Both the position numbers and the translations under genes were made by a program. 64,000 nt of DNA from Thalassotalea sp. 273M-4 (GTDB taxonomy: Bacteria; Pseudomonadota; Gammaproteobacteria; Enterobacterales; Alteromonadaceae). The stretch covers positions 2,046,001-2,110,000 of the forward strand of contig NZ_CP166961.1 of the NCBI RefSeq assembly GCF_041410465.1, given 5' to 3'. Positions within the stretch are counted from its first letter, which is position 1; every line of letters starts with the position of its first letter. The notes beneath the pieces are model-generated. The model saw only the letters and a list, made by a program, of their open reading frames with translations, searched no databases and had not been told where the DNA came from. Shown one piece after another: positions 9,996 through 19,733 of this stretch.

Positions 9996-10829
9996 ATGAC
10001 CACAGAATTACAAAACATTATTGAATCAGCCTTTGAAAGTCGTGCTAGCATCACCCCTTCCAATGTCAGCCCTGAAATTAAAAACGCCGTACTACAAGCA
10101 CTTGCTCTACTTAATAAAGGCGAAGCACGTGTTGCCGAAAAAGTAGATGGACAATGGGTGGTCAACCAATGGTTAAAAAAAGCCGTATTGCTTTCTTTTA
10201 GAATTTACGACAACCAAGTTATTCATGGCGCAGAAAGCACCTTCTTCGATAAAGTGCCATTAAAATACGATGGCTATGGCCAAGCCGATTTTGAAGCGGA
10301 TGGTGTTCGTATTGTTCCTGGGGCTTCGGTACGTACCGGTAGCTTTATTGGTAAAAATGTTGTGGTGATGCCTTCGTTTGTCAATATTGGCGCCTATGTT
10401 GGCGAAGGTACAATGGTGGATACCTGGGCGACTGTCGGCTCTTGTGCGCAAATTGGTAAGAACGTGCACTTATCCGGTGGTGTAGGTATTGGTGGGGTAT
10501 TAGAGCCCCTGCAAGCCGGTCCAACCATCATTGAGGACAATTGTTTTATCGGTGCTCGTTCTGAGATTGTTGAAGGCGTTGTGGTTGAACAAGACTCGGT
10601 AATATCTATGGGTGTATACATAGGTAAATCAACGAAGATATTCGACCGTGAAACCGGCGAAGTACACTACGGACGAGTGCCTGCGGGATCCGTCGTAGTA
10701 CCAGGCAACTTACCATCAAAATGTGGTACCTGTAGCTTGTATGCGGCGATCATTGTCAAGAAAGTCGATGCGAAAACATTAGCTAAAACAGGCATCAATG
10801 AACTGCTTCGCTCTATTGATAGTGAATAA
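9996..10829 (+). CDS. dapD: 2,3,4,5-tetrahydropyridine-2,6-dicarboxylate N-succinyltransferase
   Basis: Succinylates tetrahydrodipicolinate using succinyl-CoA in the diaminopimelate/lysine pathway, which supplies the peptidoglycan cross-link. The 277 residues comprise a helical N-terminal domain (about 1-100), a left-handed beta-helix of hexapeptide repeats (about 105-240, e.g. [38 protein letters not shown]), and a short C-terminal tail with [17 protein letters not shown]. Length matches E. coli DapD (274). It starts 21 bp after glnD with AGGA upstream, so the two genes are probably co-transcribed, and it ends at a strong terminator. Confidence 0.97.
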   Translation: MTTELQNIIESAFESRASITPSNVSPEIKNAVLQALALLNKGEARVAEKVDGQWVVNQWLKKAVLLSFRIYDNQVIHGAESTFFDKVPLKYDGYGQADFEADGVRIVPGASVRTGSFIGKNVVVMPSFVNIGAYVGEGTMVDTWATVGSCAQIGKNVHLSGGVGIGGVLEPLQAGPTIIEDNCFIGARSEIVEGVVVEQDSVISMGVYIGKSTKIFDRETGEVHYGRVPAGSVVVPGNLPSKCGTCSLYAAIIVKKVDAKTLAKTGINELLRSIDSE

Positions 10830-10860
10830 TGACTTTTACCACGCATAGTCGTTAACAGAT

Positions 10861-10893
10861 AAAAACAGGGAGCGTTAGGCTCCCTGTTTTTTT
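10861..10893 (+). terminator. Terminator after dapD
   Basis: A 12 bp perfect stem, AAAACAGGGAGC with GCTCCCTGTTTT, and loop GTTAG, is followed by a T7 run on the plus strand. It lies about 35 bp after dapD. An A-run on the other flank could let it also serve the convergent sulfotransferase gene, whose stop is 44 bp away. Confidence 0.9.
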
Positions 10894-10936
10894 ACTACAA
10901 ACTGAAACAAGTGAAACAAACTCGATGGCAAGGTGA

Positions 10937-12382
10937 CTAGACTAGGTGTAAAGTAAAGTCAGTCATTTTATCTCGTACTGGTTGCGACGATTGCACAGAG
11001 TTTTGATTAATTGGTTGCCTTACCTGTTGCACACTGGCAGTGGTTACCACTTGCTTCGATTGATGTGAATGTAAACAGGCCGGTTCAAATTCAAGTTCAA
11101 GGTAAGCCAGTAACGAACGAATAACGGCTTCTGGTTGTTGGGTTAGAGCCTCATACTGAATTCGTTGACTTTGTGGTTTAATAAAGGGTTGCCAGTAGCG
11201 ATTTAAATTGGTTTCGACTTTAAAAAAGCGGCCAATGTCACTGAAATCGTTACTCCATTCCAAGCCCTGGTTAAAGTAAGTGCGAAAACACGACCAAGCC
11301 GTATCTTGTAAATCACGGTCAATATGGACAATTTTCGCATCGGGAAATACTTTGGCAATAACCCCTAAATAGCGATTTAAATTCAACGTTTTGTCAACGA
11401 CAAGAGCGTTGGCGCCAAAGCGAGAAGAGACCAACTGCATATACTGTTGACGAATATTCGCCATAATATGCTGCTGTTCGGCTTCTTGCACGTTGGCTAG
11501 CGCTTTGACTTTATCAAAACCTACCGATGACACGGCCATGGTTAATGCATTTAGCTCACCGCCCCCTGCAACAGCGGAATGAGCCGATAAAATGTGTTGG
11601 GTAAGCGTGGTGCCCGAGCGTGGTAAACCAATCAAGAATATCGGGGCTTTGTCTGATAAATTACGAAGTGGCTCAACGTCATTAAAGTACTCTGGACTAA
11701 AATGGTTAATCAAATCATTACTAATCGCCACATCTCGTTGGCTATCGTATCGGCGTAGCTTTTGCATCAGCGTAGCGCCCTTTTCAAACATTTCAACGCC
11801 TTGTTCAACTTGATTTAAGTCCAAATTGTATTTGCCCAGCGCATACCAAAAAGGAATGTCATGTTGAGCATCTTTACCGATAAATGAATCGGTTAATGAC
11901 GTCATTTTGTTGACCAATTCAGGATGGTCTTGGGCGTTTGTTAAGCTGGCAATAAGTAACCAAGTACTGGCCGATTGTGGACTCAGTTCAATTGCTTTTT
12001 TAGCGTGATTAACCGCTTTGTCACTTTGACCAATTTGGCTATAGGCAGTCGCTAAAAAATGTTGATGGGAAAATGAACCGTCAATTGCGTTTAAGGTTAA
12101 GACTAACTCTATGGCTTGCTCGATTTTTCCACATTCAGCAATGATGCCTGCGGTTTGTAATACAATGCCTGGGTGCTCAGGATTTTCACCTAAATACATG
12201 TAAGCCGCAGCTTCAGCGAGCATGGCTTCATTGATACTTGCGGCGATACGGGCAATACCACCCCAATGCTGTTTTAGCTCAGCATTGGTTTCAATCAGTT
12301 GTTTTATTTTAGCAACGGCTGTTGCGCGTTTTTTTTGCTGTAAATCTTGCAAAATTGAATTGGCTAAGGCGATGTCTTTCAA
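10937..12382 (-). CDS. Tetratricopeptide-repeat sulfotransferase family protein
   Basis: The C-terminal half (from about residue 240) is a sulfotransferase domain. It has the PAPS-binding 5'-phosphosulfate loop IFLIGLPRSGTTLTQHILSA and a later VVDKTLNLNRYLGVIAKVFP segment with IVHIDRD, the 3'-phosphate region. The N-terminal part (about 1-230) is all-helical with TPR-like units such as AVNHAKKAIELSPQSASTWL. Start is TTG with AAGGA 8 bp upstream. No signal peptide is visible, so it is probably cytoplasmic. It lies 144 bp downstream of the Oar-like TonB receptor, beyond a terminator. Proteins of this layout often neighbour such receptors in Alteromonadales and Caulobacterales, but the acceptor molecule is unknown and cannot be read from sequence. 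Confidence 0.85.
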   Translation of the reverse strand: MKDIALANSILQDLQQKKRATAVAKIKQLIETNAELKQHWGGIARIAASINEAMLAEAAAYMYLGENPEHPGIVLQTAGIIAECGKIEQAIELVLTLNAIDGSFSHQHFLATAYSQIGQSDKAVNHAKKAIELSPQSASTWLLIASLTNAQDHPELVNKMTSLTDSFIGKDAQHDIPFWYALGKYNLDLNQVEQGVEMFEKGATLMQKLRRYDSQRDVAISNDLINHFSPEYFNDVEPLRNLSDKAPIFLIGLPRSGTTLTQHILSAHSAVAGGGELNALTMAVSSVGFDKVKALANVQEAEQQHIMANIRQQYMQLVSSRFGANALVVDKTLNLNRYLGVIAKVFPDAKIVHIDRDLQDTAWSCFRTYFNQGLEWSNDFSDIGRFFKVETNLNRYWQPFIKPQSQRIQYEALTQQPEAVIRSLLAYLELEFEPACLHSHQSKQVVTTASVQQVRQPINQNSVQSSQPVRDKMTDFTLHLV

Positions 12383-12473
12383 AATGGGATCCTTGTACTG
12401 CTAAGACCTAAAGAGAAAAGAAAAGGTAAAAGAGGGTTTAAAATACTGTAACATATTGAGGTTATTTTGCCAT

Positions 12474-12503
12474 AAAAAAACCGGCGTAATCGCCGGTTTT
12501 TTA
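12474..12503 (-). terminator. Terminator after the TonB-dependent receptor gene
   Basis: CCGGCG-TAAT-CGCCGG, flanked by A7 (12474-12480) and a T7 run. On the minus strand it ends in T7 and lies 24 bp past the receptor's stop codon. The symmetry means it could act both ways. It insulates the downstream sulfotransferase gene from receptor transcription. Confidence 0.92.
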
Positions 12504-12526
12504 ACAATAAAATCTAATTGATTTTA

Positions 12527-15493
12527 TTAGAAACGTACAGATGCACTAAAGCGTACGTAGCGTGGTGTTTGCCAGTTTTGAGCGTTACCGTATGTAGGGC
12601 TCTTAACAAAAACGCCTTCTGACGCGTTACTTAAGTTCTCATCATCATAGATTTCATTGAACTCAGTCGCTGTGTCGTTATTGAATACGTTAAATACATC
12701 GGCACGAAGCTGTACAGTGTAATCACTGATAGCTAAATCGTATGATGCCGTTAAATCAACATTCCAGTTACTTGGTGTAACACCTTCAGAACCACGAGGT
12801 GCTAGCTCACCACCTTTGTAGAATGACTCTGCATCATATAAAGCAGCAAAAGCATCTGTTGGGTGAATACCAAAGGCACTTCTTGGTTTACCTGACTGCC
12901 AGCGGAAGTTTAGGCCTACATTAAAGTCATCATTGATTTGGTAAGCACCAAATACTTTAACAGCATGACGACGGTCATTTGGTAAGTTACCGTAACCACC
13001 ATCTAATAGACCTGGTTGGTCAAAGTTAGTGGTTAGACCCGCATCGTCCTGACCGTTGTCTGAACGTACGTAACCTTCGTTGTTACCCCAGCTGTGTGAC
13101 CAAGTGTAGCTTGCGCTCATCATCCATTGTTGATCCCATGCACGGTTGAACGTAAAGTCAACAGACGCATACTTACGAACCGCATCTGGGTAACCTAGGT
13201 AATCAGCTGGAATAGTGTAAGCTTGTTTCGCTAAAGGACCATCGCCATCTGGGTCAGTGGTCACTGTTAAGTCAGTATTCGGGTTGGTCAACACGTAGTA
13301 GTGGAAACCTGAACACTCAGTACAGCTTGCACCAAACTCATCTTCTAAGTACTCATTGAAACCGTAGTCGATTGCAACGTCTTCGATGGTAGTTGAAAGT
13401 TCACGGTAAGTACTTTGAACTGCCATGCTCCATGAATCGTTAAGTTGGAATTGGTAACCTAAGATGAACTCATCTGAGTACATAGGGTCGATTGATGAAT
13501 CAACGATTGCATCAGTTTCTGGCACATCACCATCTGAGTAAACATCAGTTGGACGACCAGGATAAACACCACCATCTAGGTTAGGGATCATTAGACCGTC
13601 AGAGCTCATACCATTGTAGTTGTAGTACTCTTGAATGTAAGTTTCTGCACCTGCTAGACGTACGTTCGTATTTGCAGCAACTGGTAAGAAGTAACGACCG
13701 TAACTAGCCCATACTTTAGACTCACCGTCACCGTTCACATCCCAAACCATACCTAAGCGAGGTGCCCATTGGTTTTCTAACTTAACAAATGACTCACCAG
13801 CACCGTTAAAGTTTTCAAATGAATCATTACGTAAACCTAGGTTTAATACTAAGTTATCGGTAACTTGCCATTGATCTTGTACGTAAAATGCGAAGTTTTC
13901 TGAGTCAAACTCACCACCTGCTTGGTACGTACGGTGACGAACGTAGCGAACAGTTTCGTTGTCTTCTTCGTAAACGTATAGGTAGTATGCACCACCAGAG
14001 TTCAGGGTAATATCACTTGCAGTTAACTGTTCAAAGTCAACACCGAAACGAATTTCGTGATCGCCTAGGTACCAGTCTGCATCGATACGGTACGCTTCAC
14101 GCTTATCGTCACCTTGACCAAAGCTAAAGTTAGCCCAATCACCACCAGGAACCCAAGAACCTGTTGACGAGTAGTAGCTGTATACTGCAGGGTTTGAATC
14201 CAATGCAGATACAGAAGTACGGTCGTATTTGTTGATACCGTATTGAGCAGATACAGAGAAGTCATCCGTTAAAACAGAGGTGTATTTTACGATGTAGTTA
14301 TCACCACCTAGTTTATCAAAACCAACTCTACCTTCACCTTCTCTAACACCGTCATAAGCATCAAATGTAGTGGTTGTAACAGTACGCTTATCAGAGAAAC
14401 CAGTTAACTCAATGATGTTGTTTTCATTGATGTACCAATCGATTTTAGCAGCCCAGAAATCGTCATCCATTTCTTGAGTGTATTCACGTTGGAAGATAGA
14501 ACCATCACCAAGTGTAGATTCGCCGCCGTTATAATCGAACTCATCTGAGCGTGGGCTATAAAGACCGTAAAAGAATAAAGTATCTTTGATTAACGCACCT
14601 GATGCCCAAACGTTAACTTCTTGGAAATCATTGGTATCAGCAGTGTTATCAACATAGTAAGTACCATCTTCACGTTTTACTGAAGGCTTGTTAGCACGAA
14701 GTGCATCTGGTTCCCAGTATACGTTTACACCCGCTTTAAATTCGTTGGTACCAGATTTGGTTTTGGCGTTAATAACACCACCTGTTACACGACCGAACTC
14801 TGCTGAGTAACCACCCGTTTTCACTTCAAATGTGTCGTACATTTCAAATGGAGGGCGAGATGAGCCAACACCGGTACGGAAGTTAGTGATGTTTAGACCG
14901 TTGATGTAGTATGCATTTTCAGCAACTGATGCACCACCGATAGTCGGGTTGTTACCAAATGCTGTATCACCTTTTGCCGTACCTGGAGCAAGTAGAGCAA
15001 CACCGGTAAAGTCACGAGATACAGGTACTTTATCAAGGGTTAATGAGTCAACAACGATACCCGTTGAAGAGCTGGTGATATCAACCATAGAGATGGCGCT
15101 ACCACGAACTTCAATACGTTCAACGTTATCGGCAACCATGGCAATGTTTAAGTTAACTTTACCTGCAAGACCAACAACAACGCTTTTAAATTCTGAAGCT
15201 TGGAAACCAGCTTTTTCAGCAATGATGTCGTATTTTCCTGGAGGAAGAAGTGGGAAACGGAAAGCACCACTGCCACTTGACACTACGGTACGCTCTAGGC
15301 CTGTTTCAACGTTTTTCACTTTAATGCTAACAGCAGATAATACTTCACCCTCTTGAGTGATTGAGCTACCAGTAATGTAACCGGTTGTATTATTCGCAAC
15401 TGCAGGCATTGATGCGCCTAACGATAAAGCAACTGCAGCAGCAGCGGCCGAACGTTTAAAGGTCGTAGTAAAACCTTCACTATTTTTATACAT
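12527..15493 (-). CDS. Oar-like TonB-dependent outer membrane receptor with carboxypeptidase-regulatory domain
   Basis: A 988-residue outer membrane gated porin energised by TonB. It has a signal peptide ending at ASMPAVA (about residue 33), then a CarboxypepD_reg-like Ig fold (about 35-115; GYITGSSITQEGEVLSAVSI, RFPLLPPGKYDIIAEKAGFQ). A plug follows (about 120-260; PTIGGASVAENAYYINGLNI, EFGRVTGGVINAKTKSGTNE), then a large beta-barrel ending in RYVRFSASVRF with the terminal Phe needed for BAM insertion. Start ATG has AGGGT 5 bp upstream. Family members (Oar) import or export large substrates such as peptides and proteins; the substrate here is unknown. It stands alone with its own terminator and a long AT-rich upstream region. 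Confidence 0.92.
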   Translation of the reverse strand: MYKNSEGFTTTFKRSAAAAAVALSLGASMPAVANNTTGYITGSSITQEGEVLSAVSIKVKNVETGLERTVVSSGSGAFRFPLLPPGKYDIIAEKAGFQASEFKSVVVGLAGKVNLNIAMVADNVERIEVRGSAISMVDITSSSTGIVVDSLTLDKVPVSRDFTGVALLAPGTAKGDTAFGNNPTIGGASVAENAYYINGLNITNFRTGVGSSRPPFEMYDTFEVKTGGYSAEFGRVTGGVINAKTKSGTNEFKAGVNVYWEPDALRANKPSVKREDGTYYVDNTADTNDFQEVNVWASGALIKDTLFFYGLYSPRSDEFDYNGGESTLGDGSIFQREYTQEMDDDFWAAKIDWYINENNIIELTGFSDKRTVTTTTFDAYDGVREGEGRVGFDKLGGDNYIVKYTSVLTDDFSVSAQYGINKYDRTSVSALDSNPAVYSYYSSTGSWVPGGDWANFSFGQGDDKREAYRIDADWYLGDHEIRFGVDFEQLTASDITLNSGGAYYLYVYEEDNETVRYVRHRTYQAGGEFDSENFAFYVQDQWQVTDNLVLNLGLRNDSFENFNGAGESFVKLENQWAPRLGMVWDVNGDGESKVWASYGRYFLPVAANTNVRLAGAETYIQEYYNYNGMSSDGLMIPNLDGGVYPGRPTDVYSDGDVPETDAIVDSSIDPMYSDEFILGYQFQLNDSWSMAVQSTYRELSTTIEDVAIDYGFNEYLEDEFGASCTECSGFHYYVLTNPNTDLTVTTDPDGDGPLAKQAYTIPADYLGYPDAVRKYASVDFTFNRAWDQQWMMSASYTWSHSWGNNEGYVRSDNGQDDAGLTTNFDQPGLLDGGYGNLPNDRRHAVKVFGAYQINDDFNVGLNFRWQSGKPRSAFGIHPTDAFAALYDAESFYKGGELAPRGSEGVTPSNWNVDLTASYDLAISDYTVQLRADVFNVFNNDTATEFNEIYDDENLSNASEGVFVKSPTYGNAQNWQTPRYVRFSASVRF

Positions 15494-15862
15494 TTTCTAC
15501 CCTATTAGATTAGTATTGTTATTGTATATTTTTATAATTTGAGCTTTTAACAAAAAGCTAATAATAAAATTACATATTTAAATGTTTAGATCAAGCTTTG
15601 TTACAAACAGGTAAGTAAAAAGTGAAGTATATATTCTAAAAAAAACATTAATAAACAGTAAGCAATTGAATTAAAAGGTTATTTTTAAGCCGAGCAGATC
15701 GTTCAAAGAGTATACAAATGGATACAATTTAATAAGTTAACAAAGGTTTTTAAGCTATTTGGGATCAAAAAAGCTAACAACAGGCTATTTATTGCACAAT
15801 TCAGATTTAAAAATATTACGAGATTGTTAAATTTTCATGGCAGGAAATGTAACAAGAGCGGT
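15494..15862. other. AT-rich upstream region of the TonB receptor
   Basis: No gene is seen in this 370 bp stretch. It is strikingly AT-rich and must hold the receptor promoter (minus strand), but no single -35/-10 pair stands out. One small perfect hairpin AGCTTTT-AACA-AAAAGCT lies about 50 bp upstream of the receptor start. The length suggests a long leader or room for regulators. Confidence 0.5.
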
Positions 15863-15896
15863 AAAAAACTATTTAAAAGGCCTGAGTAGGCCTTTT
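15863..15896 (-). terminator. Terminator of the msbA-lpxK-ycaR-kdsB run
   Basis: AAAAGGCC (15875-15882) and GGCCTTTT (15889-15896) with loop TGAGTA form an 8 bp perfect stem directly after kdsB. On the minus strand the stem ends in TTTT, then AAATAG and T6, a slightly interrupted U-tract. Confidence 0.65.
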
Positions 15897-15903
15897 AAGG
15901 AGG

Positions 15904-16668
15904 TTATAAAGTATTGGCGAACTGCCTAGCTTTTTCAAGATCTTCTGGCGTATCCACGCCCTCAACGGGTAACCGAGTTTGCGCAACTTCAACATGAATT
16001 TTTTCACCCTGCCAAAGTACCCTTAATTGCTCTAGGGCTTCAATGTGCTCTAACGCACTGGCTGGCCACTGCACATATTCTTTAATAAAACCAGCGCGGT
16101 AGGCATAGATACCAATATGGCGCAAATAAAAGTCACCGATCTGAGTGATCGGTTTTTGGTTTAAAAAACCATCGCGATGATATGGGATGGTGGCTCGTGA
16201 GAAATACAATGCGTAGCCATTTTTATCGCACAATACTTTTACTGCATTAGGATTAAAGGCTTCTTCTACACTGTCTATTTTGACTGCTAACGTTGCCATC
16301 CTTGCTTGGGTTGCATTGGCCAAATTAGTGGCAACCTGGGCGATATTCTCACTGGGTATAAAAGGTTCATCGCCTTGCACATTCACAATGATTTCGTCAT
16401 CATCAAACTGATACTGCTCAACCACTTCGGCTAAGCGCTCAGTACCAGATTGATGATCAGAACGAGTACGACAGACTTCGCCACCAAATTGTTCGACCGT
16501 TTTCGCAACGAGATCGTTGTCGGTCGCAATAATGACTCTTTTTGCACCTGATGCTAATGCTTTTTCACTCACCCATTGGATCATAGGTTTTCCTGCTATA
16601 TCAGCAAGAACCTTACCGGGTAAACGGGTCGATTGATAGCGGGCTGGAATAACAACGGTAAAATTCAT
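15904..16668 (-). CDS. kdsB: 3-deoxy-manno-octulosonate cytidylyltransferase
   Basis: Activates Kdo as CMP-Kdo for attachment to lipid A. The 254 residues begin [20 protein letters not shown], the nucleotide-binding signature, followed by QTDE-equivalent [10 protein letters not shown] (about residue 95) and RHIGIYAYR (about 188). Length matches E. coli KdsB (248). The start codon overlaps the ycaR stop by one base (TAATG), implying translational coupling. The order msbA-lpxK-ycaR-kdsB is the same as in E. coli. Confidence 0.97.
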   Translation of the reverse strand: MNFTVVIPARYQSTRLPGKVLADIAGKPMIQWVSEKALASGAKRVIIATDNDLVAKTVEQFGGEVCRTRSDHQSGTERLAEVVEQYQFDDDEIIVNVQGDEPFIPSENIAQVATNLANATQARMATLAVKIDSVEEAFNPNAVKVLCDKNGYALYFSRATIPYHRDGFLNQKPITQIGDFYLRHIGIYAYRAGFIKEYVQWPASALEHIEALEQLRVLWQGEKIHVEVAQTRLPVEGVDTPEDLEKARQFANTL

Positions 16669-16853
16669 TAGTTTTGCTCTGCTTCGGTTAAACGTCTTGC
16701 TTCGACTTCCAGTAACACTGGGATATCTTTTTCAATAGGATAGGCTAAACGATCAAACTTACAAATCAATTCGTTGGTGGTTTTATTTAAATCAAGCTTC
16801 CCTTTGCACACAGGGCAAGCAAGGATTTCAATTAATTTAATATCAAAGGCCAT
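16668..16853 (-). CDS. ycaR: Trm112/YcaR family small zinc-ribbon-like protein
   Basis: A 61-residue protein with [20 protein letters not shown] then [19 protein letters not shown], the UPF0434/Trm112 pattern: a CxxC near the N-terminus and a third Cys. The eukaryotic relative Trm112 activates methyltransferases; the bacterial role is not settled. The gene overlaps lpxK by 11 bp and kdsB by 1 bp, so it is tightly coupled with lipid A synthesis, as in E. coli. Confidence 0.92.
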   Translation of the reverse strand: MAFDIKLIEILACPVCKGKLDLNKTTNELICKFDRLAYPIEKDIPVLLEVEARRLTEAEQN

Positions 16854-17853
16854 AATTATTACATCTCGTTATTATTAGTTCGATTAATTGCTCGCCTTGC
16901 TTTTGGTCAAAGCGAGCATCTACAGGCAAATACCAGGCATTATCACTGACCAGTCCTTGGCATTTTACCGCATCTTTTTCGGTCATAAGTAAAGGTATGT
17001 TAGCATCTAGTTGGTCAAAATCTGAGGACTGAAATTGATGATGATCGACAAACCCCAGTGATTGCGCTAATGGCAGTTTTAGCCTCAATAAGGTATTAAA
17101 AAATCGCTGTGGATTACCAATACCGGCAATCGCATTCACTTTCCCTATGGGCTTTATTAAGGCGTTAAATTGTTCAAGGCTAAGCTGTTGCCCAGAATTA
17201 ATGTTAATGACTTTGTTTGCCGATAATGACATCGCGAGTTCATCTACATCGGCCAAACCGCCATTGACAATCACTCTATCGACGGTATTTAATCGCCAAA
17301 TGCCTTCTCGAAGTGGACCTGCAGGTAATAACCAACCATTGCCATATCGACGCTTCCCGTCAATGATAACCAATTCCACGTCTCGTTTTAATCGATAATG
17401 TTGCAAACCATCGTCGCTTATCACCACATTACAGCCAAGAGAAATAAGCTGTTCAACACTTTTAACACGATCGGAGCCAATAACAACCGGCACCTCAGTA
17501 CGCTGATATATTAATACTGGCTCATCGCCTGCTTCTTTGGCACTGACGTTGGCACTAACCACAAACGGGGTATCGGTAACACTACCACCATACCCTCGGC
17601 TAATAACCCCAACCTTAAAGCCTTTGGCTTTTAGCTGCTCAACCAAATACACTACCACGGGCGTTTTGCCATTACCGCCAACCCCAATATTACCGACTAT
17701 CACGACGGGTACGGGTAATTTGGGTTGTTTCAATAAATGACATCGGTACGCCATTCTGCGTAATGCAGAAAGGGCCCAAAATATCGGTGTTAAGAGCAAT
17801 AACAACCACTTTATCGGATGATTTTGATACCAAGCTCGTTCAATTAATCGCAT
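16843..17853 (-). CDS. lpxK: Tetraacyldisaccharide 4'-kinase
   Basis: Phosphorylates the 4' position of the lipid A disaccharide at the inner membrane. The 336 residues have an N-terminal membrane-associated helix ([18 protein letters not shown]), then Walker [20 protein letters not shown] (about residue 55), [18 protein letters not shown] (catalytic Asp) and LTEKDAVKC near the C-terminus. Length fits E. coli LpxK (328). It sits 3 bp after msbA and overlaps ycaR, in the conserved msbA-lpxK-ycaR-kdsB operon. Confidence 0.96.
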   Translation of the reverse strand: MRLIERAWYQNHPIKWLLLLLTPIFWALSALRRMAYRCHLLKQPKLPVPVVIVGNIGVGGNGKTPVVVYLVEQLKAKGFKVGVISRGYGGSVTDTPFVVSANVSAKEAGDEPVLIYQRTEVPVVIGSDRVKSVEQLISLGCNVVISDDGLQHYRLKRDVELVIIDGKRRYGNGWLLPAGPLREGIWRLNTVDRVIVNGGLADVDELAMSLSANKVININSGQQLSLEQFNALIKPIGKVNAIAGIGNPQRFFNTLLRLKLPLAQSLGFVDHHQFQSSDFDQLDANIPLLMTEKDAVKCQGLVSDNAWYLPVDARFDQKQGEQLIELIITRCNNYGL

Positions 17854-17856
17854 CAG

Positions 17857-19602
17857 TTATTCGCCAAACTGAAACGCATGCAACTGTGCGTAAGCGCCAT
17901 TTTTTTCCAGCAATTGCTGATGATTGCCCTGCTCGATTAATTTACCTTGATCCATCACGATAATAGCGTCTGCGTTTTCAATTGTGGATAAACGATGGGC
18001 AATCACAATACAGGTTCGGTTTTGTTGTAGCACTTGCAGCGCATCTTGGATATGTCGTTCAGACTCTGTATCAAGGGCACTGGTCGCCTCATCTAAAATC
18101 AAAAACGGCGCATCGCATAATAAAGCGCGAGCAATCGCTACGCGTTGGCGCTGACCCCCACTTAAGCTGGCGCCGTTTTCACCAATATTGGTATCAAGAC
18201 CTTTAGGTAAATTATCTGCAAACTCAAGAACATGGGCCGCCTTTGCAGCTTCAATGATTTGCTCTTTGCTGGCATCGGGACGCCCATAGGCAATATTATT
18301 GGCGAGCGTATCGTTAAACAATACGACCTGTTGAGACACGTAAGCAAATTGTTTTCGTAAATCTTTTAATTTGTAGTCATTAATGTTTTTGCCATCAATT
18401 AATACACGACCTGAACTGGCCCGATAGAATCGGAGCAATAACGAACTTATCGTCGACTTACCACTACCAGAGCGGCCAACAAGGGCTAGGGTTTTGCCAG
18501 GGCTTAAGTCAAAGGAAACCTTAGTTAAGGCTGGACGTTCGCTATTTTGATAATGAAAATCAACATCTTCAAATGCTAAACTGCCCTTAGCTTTGGTTAA
18601 TGGTAAGTGACCTGTGTCTTGTTCTATGGGCTGGTCAAGCACTTCAAATGCGCTCGCAGCTGCGGCCATACCTCGTTGAAACTCACTGTTGACTGTGGTC
18701 AGTAATTTTAACGGTCTTAACATCATGATCATCGACGTTACGACCGTGGTAAAGATACCTGGGGTTAATTGGCTTGCCATTTCTTCAGAGCTTGCGACAT
18801 AGAGTACAAAAGCGAGGGCAAATGAAGCAATAATTTGAATCACAGGTACTGAAATGGCTTTGGCGGCAACAAGCTTCATTCGTTGTTGACGGTTTTGGTT
18901 ATTTATTTTGGCAAAGCGTTCAAATTCACGCTCTTGACCACCAAAAGTTATCACCACTTTATGACCATTAAACGTTTGTTCGGTGGCGCTGGTAACGACG
19001 CCCATCATTTTTTGAATGTGCTTACTGACCGCGCGAAAACGTTTTGACACCACCACCACTATGACGGCCACAATAGGAATAATCAGGATAAAAATAAGCG
19101 ACAGTTGCCAGCTGTTATAAAACATCAAGCCTAATAAACCAATAACAAAAGCCCCTTCACGAATCAGGGTAATAATCGCAGTAGAAACGGCTTTGAGCAG
19201 TTGTTCCGTATCGTAGGTGATTTTAGAAATCAAATTACCCGTTGACTCGGTATCATGGTAGGACACGGGCATGGCAACAATATGTTCAAACAACTCTTGG
19301 CGAAGACGCATAACAACGTGATTTCCCATCCAAGCCAAACAATAAGTCGCAACAAAATGGAAAACACCTCGCAAGGCAAAGGCAACGAGAACGAATATCG
19401 GAGCATATTGTAAAATTTTGGGGTTGGCTTGAGTTAATCCCTCATCAATTAGCGGTTGCAATTGAGAGAAAAACAAAGTGTCGATACCCGCATAACCTAA
19501 CATACCGATTATCGAGGCGACTAATGATAACTTAAGACCATCAGCGTAGGTGTAAAGGCGTTTGAAATTTTGCCATGTTGTGGCTTGAGGTTGTTGTTGC
19601 AT
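17857..19602 (-). CDS. msbA: Lipid A export permease/ATP-binding protein
   Basis: Homodimeric ABC exporter that flips core-lipid A across the inner membrane. I start at the ATG at 19600-19602 (MQQQPQATTWQNF), giving 581 residues, close to E. coli (582); an upstream in-frame TTG would add eight residues. A six-helix transmembrane domain occupies about residues 20-315. The nucleotide-binding domain then has Walker A GRSGSGKST (about 375), Q-loop, signature LSGGQRQR (about 480), Walker B LILDEATSALD and the switch His in IAHRLST. It heads the lpxK-ycaR-kdsB run and lies 131 bp downstream of comEC. Confidence 0.97.
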   Translation of the reverse strand: MQQQPQATTWQNFKRLYTYADGLKLSLVASIIGMLGYAGIDTLFFSQLQPLIDEGLTQANPKILQYAPIFVLVAFALRGVFHFVATYCLAWMGNHVVMRLRQELFEHIVAMPVSYHDTESTGNLISKITYDTEQLLKAVSTAIITLIREGAFVIGLLGLMFYNSWQLSLIFILIIPIVAVIVVVVSKRFRAVSKHIQKMMGVVTSATEQTFNGHKVVITFGGQEREFERFAKINNQNRQQRMKLVAAKAISVPVIQIIASFALAFVLYVASSEEMASQLTPGIFTTVVTSMIMMLRPLKLLTTVNSEFQRGMAAAASAFEVLDQPIEQDTGHLPLTKAKGSLAFEDVDFHYQNSERPALTKVSFDLSPGKTLALVGRSGSGKSTISSLLLRFYRASSGRVLIDGKNINDYKLKDLRKQFAYVSQQVVLFNDTLANNIAYGRPDASKEQIIEAAKAAHVLEFADNLPKGLDTNIGENGASLSGGQRQRVAIARALLCDAPFLILDEATSALDTESERHIQDALQVLQQNRTCIVIAHRLSTIENADAIIVMDQGKLIEQGNHQQLLEKNGAYAQLHAFQFGE

Positions 19603-19733
19603 AGAACTCTCTAGGGTGAAAAACAAACAAATGCCCTTTGTTTGCCAAACAATTTCATCATTTTAACGTTAATTGCCTGATATACCAAATATAATGTTTT
19701 TTACCAAATAACAGCCCATAACTTTAGCTAGGT

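Noticed and set aside
14949..15356. 135-codon open frame on the plus strand
   Set aside because: Antisense to the TonB receptor plug domain; the receptor frame has full motif support.
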